From the NCBI GenBank assembly GCA_000727475.1, contig KL647296.1, positions 1,532,865 to 1,596,864 of the forward strand: DNA of 64,000 nt. The letters are read 5' to 3'. Positions within the stretch are counted from its first letter, which is position 1. Each line of letters begins with the position of its first letter. The translations under genes and the position numbers were made by a program. The stretch is from Sarcocystis neurona (Eukaryota > Apicomplexa > Conoidasida > Eucoccidiorida > Sarcocystidae). The notes under the pieces are model-generated. The model worked only from the letters and a program-made list of their open reading frames with translations. It had not been told where the DNA came from and did no database searches. Of this stretch, positions 56,312 to 64,000 are shown piece by piece.

Positions 56312-59300
56312 ATGAGGGAGACGGCATCGGTGGGGAAGGCTTTTTTGTCAAAGGAACAGCGGCGGTCGCTCGAAGAGGAGCCGACGAGGAGACAAACTCC
56401 ACACATCTGCACCGGAGGAGTCGCAGCTCCAGCAGAAGCGAGAGCCGCAACAGCAGCCGCAGGACAAGGAGCAGCAGCAGCAATGACAGGCGTAGGGTGC
56501 GCAGCAGCGGCTGCAGCAGACGGGACGGCAGCAGGAGCAGGGACACCGTCGGGCTTCCCGGCAGCAGCAGCGGCACACGTGTCGTCTTCAGCAGCGGCAG
56601 CAGCCGACGCCGCAGGGACAGCAGCAGGTCGGGCAGCAAGCCGAGCAGCAGCAGCAGCAGACCGAGAAGGAGGAGAGGTAGTGGCGGAGGCCGCAGCAGC
56701 TGCAGCACCGGCAGGCAGCAGCCTCCTCGCTGACTCTCAGGAGAACGCTGCAGCAGAGACGCACCGAAAAGAAGAAGAAGAGGAAGAACTCGACTATCCT
56801 CCAGGCAAAGATGGCGGTATTAGAGCTCTGCAATTTTGGCTTGTGGCTGCAGATAAACGAGCCAGAACAGCAGTCCTGCAGCTGCCGCATGCAACGCTGC
56901 GCACTCCCATCTTCATGCCCGTCGGAACGTACGGCGCCCTCAAAAGTATCACCCCTGCGTTGCTGAGTAGTGTCCACGACGAAATGCTTTCTGTCGAACA
57001 CGCGCTGCGACAGCAGCAGCCACAAGGCAGTCAGCAGCAGCAGCAGCAAGACAGCCAGCAGCAGCAGCAGCAGCAAGANNNNNNNNNNNNNNNNNNNNNN
57101 NNNNNNNNNNNNNNNNNNNNNNNNNNNNNNNNNNNNNNNNNNNNNNNNNNNNNNNNNNNNNNNNNNNNNNNNNNNNNNNNNNNNNNNNNNNNNNNNNNNN
57201 NNNNNNNNNNNNNNNNNNNNNNNNNNNNNNNNNNNNNNNNNNNNNNNNNNNNNNNNNNNNNNNNNNNNNNNNNNNNNNNNNNNNNNNNNNNNNNNNNNNN
57301 NNNNNNNNNNNNNNNNNNNNNNNNNNNNNNNNNNNNNNNNNNNNNNNNNNNNNNNNNNNNNNNNNNNNNNNNNNNNNNNNNNNNNNNNNNNNNNNNNNNN
57401 NNNNNNNNNNNNNNNNNNNNNNNNNNNNNNNNNNNNNNNNNNNNNNNNNNNNNNNNNNNNNNNNNNNNNNNNNNNNNNNNNNNNNNNNNNNNNNNNNNNN
57501 NNNNNNNNNNNNNNNNNNNNNNNNNNNNNAAGACGATCCAGCAACAGACAGCAGCAGCAAGACATCCAGCAGCAGCAGAAGGCAGCCAGCAGCAGCAGCA
57601 AGACATCCAGCAGCAGCAGCAGCAAGACATCCAGCAGCAGCAGCAGGAAGGCAGCCAGCAGCAGCAGCAGGAAGGCAGCCAGCAGGAGCAGCAAAAGGAG
57701 CAGCAGGACCGTATTCAACAGGCGTGCTGTTACGCGGGGCAGGTGAAGAGTAGACCCACGACAAACGGCGGAGATCGTCGTTTGTCTGCAGTCCCTGGCG
57801 CTTCTGTTCTTGCAGACGCACGCTGCTGCTGCTTCGTTCCGTCGCCTTCCTCTGTTGCTGCGTCTGCGACTTCTCCGCAGTGTACGTACACGGCACATGC
57901 AGCGTTTGCTGCTGCGTTGGCTGAAGCACGGCCCCACAGGTCAAGGGGGGCGTGCAGGCAAAGCACCTCGCCGCCGCCGCTTGCGACCTTGGAGGAGCAT
58001 CAGCAGCAGAAAAAAGCGACCCTGTCCCACCAACGGCAGCAGCAGGGAAAAGAAGAGGAAGAAGAAGGAGAGAGGCTAGACTTCCTGCAGCAGCAGCAGC
58101 AGCGAGCGGCGTGTGAGCAGCAGCAAGGCCAGGAGCAGCAGAGACAGCAACAGGATCAGCAGCCAGACCGGATGCAGCAGCAAGTAACGTTGCAAAAAGA
58201 CAAGAGGGACGCGCAGCAGCAGCTGGTGCAGCAGGAGGCTGTTCTCGAGAACGGAAAGACGACATGGGCTACCCTATCTCGTTCGTCTGCGCGTGATTTA
58301 TCTACCGCTGCCGCAGGCTCTTTCTCTTCCTCTCCTTCTTCTTCACGAGTCGCTGCTGCTGTTTTTTCTTCGAGTCCGTCGTCTTCGCCAGCTTTCCCGT
58401 CTTCGTTAACTGGGCGCTGTGCTGACGGCAGCAACAGCAGCAGTGCCGGCAGCACCAGCAGCAGTGGCCGCAGCAACAGCAGCAGCTGGACTCGCAGCAG
58501 CAGCGCGAGCTCGTCGCTGGCGCTGCCACCGGCGTCCTTCAGTCGGATAATATTAGGGAACACCTTTCATTTGTACCGCAGCGTCGGCGTGCAGCGCATG
58601 CGTGCCGCGGGAGGACTGCATGCGTTTATGCAATGGGGAGGCAACCTGCTGACGGACAGCGGGGGGTTCCAGATGGTCTCTCTTTTTAAGTTGTCGGAAG
58701 TTTCTGAGGAAGGCGTCTGCTTCTACGCAGGTCCCTTGCAGCAGCAGCCGAGGGAGAAGAAGAAAACCCGACGCGAAAGGAAAATGCTGCAGCAGCAAGA
58801 AGTCGACGGCTCTCCTCCTCAAGCAAAAGGTGCCGGCCTCTTTGCTGGCCTCATGCATGCAGCTGCTCCTGCTGAGACTGCTGGTGCCGCTGCCCCTGCT
58901 GAGACTGCTGCTGCTGCTACGACCGCGCACGTCGTTGTTGCAGACGCGGCACGTGCAGGGGAGAAGAAGCAGCTACTGCGACGTGCGTGCAGCAGCGACA
59001 GCAACAGCGGCAGCTCAGCTGGTACTGTCTCGACGACAGCTGTCCAAAGTTCACATGTTTCCTCGCGTATTCCTTCGTCTTCTTCTTCGTCTCTTTCGTG
59101 TGCCTTTTCTTCTTCGTCTTTGTGTGCGTCTGCTGCGTGTTCCTCTTCAGCAGCTGTCCGCGCTCTTCCTGCTGCTGTGGCTGCTGCTGACGTCTCTGGC
59201 GCTGCTGCTGCGGGACACGTTGCTGGTCCTACTGAATCATGTGCTGCTGCCAAGTCAGCGCAGATGCCGCGCGACCGAGAAGTTGCCGGAGGGCCGGGTG

Positions 59301-62300
59301 CAGCAGATGATTCTGCAGCGGCTGCTGTTGGTGCTCCTGCTGCCGTTGCTGCTGCTGCGGAGGCGCTTCCAGACGAGGCAGCAGCCGTCGCGAAGTGTCC
59401 GCGGGGGATACCCGCACACGAAGCAGACACCGATGCGGAAGACTGGGTTCTTCTCACGCCGGAGCTGTCCATACAAATGCAGGTAAGCAGCAGGAGACAT
59501 GGATACCAAAAGACAGCGAGACACGCAGACAGAGACGGAAACGCAGAGAGATACAGAGAGAAGGAAGAACAAATGATGTGAGTCCGTTTGTACACATGCC
59601 TATATATATGTACACTGCCATATACATATGTATGTGTATGTCCATGAAACACGGAAGGTGTTTACATCTTTGTATAGATATACTGCGGATACGGCTATGT
59701 GTGGTTCTTCTTTAGCTTCTTCTAGGTGTACGCGTGGAGGTATATATACTTGTGTGCGGATATGTATACATGGCGTCGTTACGCGCTGAGACGGGCCTCT
59801 ACGCGTGGGTCTGTTTCTCTCGTATGTGGCTGTGTACCTGCATCTCTACTGATATATATATATATATATATATATATGGCTAAGCAGTATATATATGTAT
59901 ATATGTATACATAGATCCTTCGAAAGAACGCCTGCGCACATCTGATATATAGATGCCTTTCTCTCTGTCTCCCTCATCACAGACATATACATATATATAT
60001 ATATATATATATCCACGACGAAGTACATGAACATACACACGTGTTTGTGTACGTATATTCTCGCAGAGAAGGCCTTCACACATACATGACACACGGACGA
60101 TACATACGTGCATGCGTGCGGCGTTTCTCTATCGTTTAAGGACGGAAATAAATAGGGTGCAGAAGCAGCAGCAGGAACACCAGCAGCACCGAGGGAACTA
60201 CTATTATTAGCAGCAGCAGTGCCAGGAGCAGCAGTAGCAGCAGCGACAGCAGAGAGGTAGGAACGCCGGCATTTGGAGGAGCGAGAGAGGTCGCCGGGTG
60301 CTTCGAGTAGGAACGGGTGCCTCTGGAGCAGCGGCGTCGTAAGAGAGCGCGCGGGGAAGATTTGCTGGGTTGCACTCCGCTGCTGCTGCTGCTCCTGGGA
60401 GGGGTAGAAAGATACGAGTGGTACGCAGGGAAAGGCAAGGAGTTGCTGCAACACGCGTGTTCCACCAGTGTATGCCGCCGCTGCTGCCGTTGCTACTGCA
60501 GCAAGGCCGTGTGTGCGGGGATTCCAGATTCTGCTGCTGCAAGACAGCGTGGTGGTATTCTTCGGAATCTGCTGCAGTCACCTGAGAGACTCTGAAGGGC
60601 GTGGCAGCTCTGCCGCTGTCTGAGAGGGGCCTGCCGCAGCTGCTGCTGCTGCGGTTGTCAAGTTGCTGCTGCTGCTGCCGTCTGGGGTGTCTGCTGCCCG
60701 TATTTTGTGGAACTGCTGCAGAACGCCATGGGCAGCGACATCGCGATGCAGCTGGACGACGTCGTCGCGTCTAGCACTCCCGACCGCGCACGCGTGGAGG
60801 AGGCGATGCTTCGTTCTATTCGGTACACATAATGAAGGTGTCCACTGTAGACACGTTTTGCTCCCCTCCTTCTCTACATTTGTCTAGACACCAGTAGCGA
60901 CTAGCTATATACGTAATATGACTCGGCGTAAATTCTGGCTACGTATGTGGATGTGCTTATATGCAAATATCTGCAGGCCCGCTCATCCACATACATATGT
61001 TTATATGTACACCTTACGTTTCTATAGCTGCTACCACGCGTGAACGTATGCATACATGGAAATAATTCACGCGTAAAAGTATACATAAGTAGGCGTATGT
61101 ATATACGCTGAAATGGGCTTCTGTATTCGCGGATGTGTGCAAAAGAGAGAAAGCGAAAAATATAACGACTTCGCGGTCTCGCGGTCTCTTACCGGACCGT
61201 CACACATGTACCAATATACACATATACACGCATATATATACATGCAGGTGGCGAGAGATTGGAACTCTTTCTTCCAATTAAATAGATATATTTGTAAATA
61301 TACACGCTGGACAGGAGACAGTCTCCGCATACATATATATGTGCGGACGTATACAAATAGATGTCTTACGAAGTAGACGACATTTGTACACCTCCTTTTG
61401 AGAGAAGAGCTCGTTGTTGGGTGTGGAGAAGAAGTCGGTCCAGGGGTGTATCGTGCGATGGTGGGTGCCTGTACTGAAGCTGAGGTGCAGCACCTTTTTT
61501 GGACGAATAGGTGGAAACTTCTCCTTTTCTTCCTTTTGCGTTCGATAGACATTCGACGAATTATCGGCCTCTACTGGCGCAGTTGAGAAGTCCCCGTGCG
61601 ACGGCCCGGATGCCTCGTTCTCCACAAACGTGTCCTGCTCGGGTCTGCTGCCGCTAAGCCGGCTCTGCATGAGTGTACGGATACAAATATACTCAAGTGT
61701 GTTCGTATAACACAAATATATATATATATATATATCAAGAGAGATAGAGAAAGCCCGATATGTGTATCTGCATATCATGAAGCCACGTAGATATGTATGT
61801 GTATATCCGTCTTCTTGAGTGCGGAACAGAGAGAGACGCTTGCACCCACGTACATACGTGTACGGTTATGTGTATACGTAGACTACGTATGTAGACAGAA
61901 AGGAGAAGGCGTTTCTGCTTTTGTAGCCAGTCGCGTGTGGATATAGAGAGAGAAACGTATCACGGAGATACTGCAGGTATATCACCTGTTTTGGTCCCCG
62001 ATTGCTTAACTACAAGTATAGCAGCATACATATATATATGTATATAGATAGAACGAAGAAGCTGTTTCTGCCTGTGGAGCCAATCACATGTGGATATATA
62101 GAGAGAAACGTATCACGGAGATACTGCAGGTATATCACCTGTTTTGGTCCTCTATTGCTTAGCTACAAGTATAGCAACATATATATATATATATATGTGT
62201 AGACAGAGCGAAGAAGGGGTTCCTGCGTGTATACATAGATGTGTGTGGATATGTAGAGAGATAGAGACGTATCAAGGAGATAGTGCGGATATCACCGGTT

Positions 62301-62965
62301 TTTATCGTAAATTGCTTCACCACAAGTATAGTAATATCAATATAAATGTATATATGTATATGTGTATGTATATGTATGTGTATGTCTAGGTCCCGCTCTT
62401 TATTTGAAGAATACTGCAGGTGCGCGCCGCGCAGAGTATCTTCTTGGTCGACTGTTCTTCGTGCCCCTGTCTCTGCTTGGCAATGTCTGAAGCATCGGCA
62501 GCAGTTCGACAGAAGCAGATTTACTTCTGCAGGTCGTACGCTCCGCGCGACGACTGCTGCCGGGGCCTCCTTTTCTGCTGCTGGCACTTCTCCGCAACTC
62601 GGCTCTTCGTCTTCGTCGAGTGCGGGGAGCGGCAGCAGTGCGCGTGTTGCCGCTCCTCCTGCGGCGTCTGTCTTCCTGCTGCTGCGCTTGCTGCAGCTCC
62701 TGCGGCCTTGGCAGACCTTTTCGTTCAACGACTGCTCTTTGTGCACTCCCGCTGGCTCTCTCCTGCTAGGTGGCTGGACCGGTGCATTGCCGCACATCAA
62801 GAAGAGGAACGGCAAGCTCTTTTCGGCATTGTTCAGGGGGGACTGCATGCGGATCTGCGGCGCGTGGCCTTGCGGAAGATCAAGCGCCGCGCGGTCGCAG
62901 GCTTCGCCATCGGCGGCCTCAGCGGCGGGGAGTCCAAACACCAATTCTGGAACATGGTCAATCTC
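56312..62965 (+). CDS. Queuine tRNA-guanine transglycosylase (TGT), 3' partial
   Basis: TGT swaps guanine-34 for queuine in GUN-anticodon tRNAs. Exon 1 (56312-59482) opens at ATG 56312 after an Ala-rich leader. It holds core segments [20 protein letters not shown] and [20 protein letters not shown] (56819-56970), [19 protein letters not shown] through [20 protein letters not shown] (58544-58733) and [14 protein letters not shown] (59440-59482). Exon 2 (60722-60822) reads [20 protein letters not shown] to LRSIR. Exon 3 (62770-62965) reads [32 protein letters not shown] and [20 protein letters not shown] before GTAAGT. Both joins are in frame and match the family exactly. The Asp of LLTDSGG, Asp of MQLDD and Gln of IVQGG are known active-site positions. 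The catalytic nucleophile Asp and the zinc site lie beyond the right edge. Two low-complexity insertions interrupt exon 1. The bacterial-type identity is excluded by QTRT1-like motifs such as MVSL-x-LSEV. Confidence 0.93.
57079..57529. other. Assembly gap (451 N)
   Basis: The gap is flanked on both sides by CAGCAGCAGCAAGACA-type units, so it probably represents an uncollapsed or unassembled CAG minisatellite. Its true length and frame are unknown. Confidence 1.
57880..57891. repeat. GTGTACGTACAC palindrome inside TGT insertion
   Basis: This perfect 12-bp copy lies within the open frame of the insertion, encoding CTYT as in other coding copies. Confidence 0.85.
58734..59439 (+). repeat. Second low-complexity insertion within TGT
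   Basis: About 235 codons of Ala/Ser-rich sequence separate EEGVCFYAG from [10 protein letters not shown], which are nearly adjacent in other TGTs. Removing it as an intron (GCAG before GTCCCT, GGAAG before ACTGGG) would also keep phase, but both sites are weak matches to consensus. Translated insertion and retained or unspliced intron are therefore both possible. Confidence 0.6.
59483..60721 (+). other. Intron of TGT gene
   Basis: GTAAGC donor and AACTGCTGCAG acceptor join IQMQ to NAMGSD in phase 0, as in the family. Contents are TA microsatellites (59850-60020) and CAG/CTG-rich patches near 60180-60250 and 60640-60680. Confidence 0.85.
60823..62769 (+). other. Intron of TGT gene with tandem repeat
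   Basis: GTACAC donor and CTCCTGCTAG acceptor join LRSIR to WLDRC in phase 2. The 3' part (62390-62760) is Ala/Ser-rich in an open plus frame, HAAR-like, and could contain an alternative exon. The 61893-62345 tandem repeat lies inside. Confidence 0.85.
61893..62345. repeat. Three-copy minisatellite, units of about 153-159 bp
   Basis: Each unit has a GAAGAAG or GGAGAAGG start, GTGTGGATAT, GAGACGTATCA-GGAGATA, TATCACC, ATTGCTT and ACAAGTATAG words. The anchor CGTATCA occurs at 61956, 62109 and 62268. The third copy is more diverged. The units end in TA microsatellite. Confidence 0.9.
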
Positions 62966-64000
62966 GTAAGTCTGTCTCTCCACATGCACTTTTCACGTAC
63001 ATGTATACATATATATCTACGTATATCCATGGATATGTATCCATTTACATATGCATATATATATATATATATGTGTAAGGTTGAGAGGCACATGTGTGTA
63101 TGTGTATGTATGTATATTTACATGTATTAGTGTAAAGAAGTGCATGTCGTGTATATATATATAATATGTTAGGTGTATATATATATCTTATATATGTGTT
63201 TCTTTTTCTTTGTATTCGTCTTCTGTTCGGTGTACCCACGACGCTGCACACTACTCACGTACATGCTCACACATGTGTGTATATATATAGGTGTGTACAT
63301 GTTTGTGTGTCTGGAGTGGGTTCTCTATCTCCATTCTCGTGTAAGTAGATTTTGACGAAGAATGTCAACCTTGTCTCTTTCGTCCTTGTTGCTGCTTGTC
63401 TTTGTATTTGTGTGATGCGTAGAAAGTGGGAAACTCTTCTTTTGCATGCGGGTCCCTGTGTGTATGTGTATATATACGACTACGCGACATCCGTCAATTT
63501 CTTGTTTGCTGTGTTGGCCGACTCCTGTGTGTATGTCAGAGATCGTAGTACCGGCAGATGTTATTCTGCGCGTTTAGAGAGTATTGTAGCGTTTACGTGC
63601 TAGCAATTGCCTGCACTGCATGGAGAAGAAACTCTCGTACAGCAGCGGCTGCAGTATCTGCGGCCTTTATGTCTGCCGCTGCGGACGAAGGAGCTGCGCT
63701 GCGTCTGCTGTTGCTGCTGCTTTATTCATCTGCTGCCGCCGCTGTGCGTGCGGCGCGTATGTGTCCTGGTGTACGGTGTGCGTCAACTGCTCCTACATAC
63801 GCTGCTCCTATATCTGCCGCTGCCGTTTTTGCTACTCTCACTCTGCTGCTCTCATATTTGCAACCGCTGCTGTTTGATCTGCTGCTGCTAGTCCGCTATG
63901 TGCCGCTTCTGCGCTGCTTCATATGTGCGGCTGCGGCTATGGCTGCGGCTACTGTCGCTGCTGCTGCTGCTGCTCGTATACTGCTGCTCCAACCCTGGAC
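62966..64000 (+). other. Right edge: TGT intron, repeats and Ala-rich start of next block
   Basis: After the GTAAGT donor come TATA microsatellites (63000-63290). From about 63660 on, CTG/GCT triplets give an Ala-rich plus frame (ISAAFMSAAADEGAALRL) open to the window end. This may be HAAR sequence of the next TGT exon. The conserved TGT sequence after NMVNL was not found here. Confidence 0.5.

Larger units (their letters stand above)
56971..58540 (+). repeat. Gln/Ser/Ala-rich insertion within TGT, with assembly gap
   Basis: Between the family segments TPALLSS and RIILGN, where other TGTs have only a few residues, the frame stays open for roughly 525 codons of CAG-type low complexity (QDIQQQQ and EGSQQQQQ repeats, then mixed Ser/Ala/Gln). 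451 Ns occupy 57079-57529 inside the repeat. The donor/acceptor phases I tried do not allow simple removal as an intron, so translation is likely, but cDNA would be needed to settle it. Confidence 0.7.

Noticed and set aside
2729..62769. Linkage of TYW1 and TGT as a tRNA-modification cluster
   Set aside because: They are about 47 kb and many genes apart in a eukaryotic genome; there is no evidence of functional clustering.

Overview
The window looks like nuclear DNA of a coccidian apicomplexan, most likely an Eimeria. Genes are split by GT-AG introns. Gene models are invaded by long CAG/GCA/AGC-triplet tracts coding Gln, Ala and Ser runs, a known hallmark of Eimeria (homopolymeric amino-acid repeats, HAARs). 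Introns and intergenic DNA are full of TATA, CATA and TGTA microsatellites and minisatellites. The species cannot be fixed by eye. One 451-base assembly gap lies in a CAG tract (57079-57529).

Four loci can be assigned from conserved residues. (1) Minus strand, 9563 to 2567 and running off the left edge: the radical-SAM enzyme TYW1 of wybutosine synthesis, with a CX3CX2C cluster motif and a 3.6 kb intron. (2) Minus strand, 19371 to 13826 or beyond: a signal-peptide protein with a G8-like motif. Its first eight exons were assembled by hand and every junction keeps the reading frame. (3) Plus strand, from 32042: a PPPDE/DeSI-type thiol isopeptidase with its catalytic His in exon 1 and Cys in exon 2. 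(4) Plus strand, 56312 to 62965 and running off the right edge: queuine tRNA-guanine transglycosylase (QTRT1/TGT), with two long low-complexity insertions inside its catalytic domain.

Between these are loci recognisable as coding but not identified: a plus-strand gene starting at 9822; a plus-strand gene at 19651-25674 with a 604-codon disordered last exon; a minus-strand Cys-containing gene between about 30.3 and 25.75 kb; a minus-strand gene with three phased exons at 42583-41667; a minus-strand poly-Gln gene at 44734-43232; a plus-strand gene across 45.3-48.1 kb containing a 23-bp minisatellite; and weaker candidates at 49.6-56 kb. On the left two thirds, orientations mostly alternate, giving short divergent promoter intervals (9563/9822, 19371/19651, about 30.3/32.0, 44.73/45.2 kb) and convergent ends.

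The most unusual non-coding signal is a recurring perfect palindrome, GTGTACGTACAC, extending to 18 bp at 8179-8196. It lies in coding, intronic and intergenic DNA and at unit boundaries of two local tandem repeats. Two tRNA anticodon-loop modification enzymes (TYW1 at position 37, TGT at position 34) share the window; I treat this as coincidence. No rRNA gene, CRISPR array or transposon was recognised, and I could not scan reliably for tRNA genes by eye.
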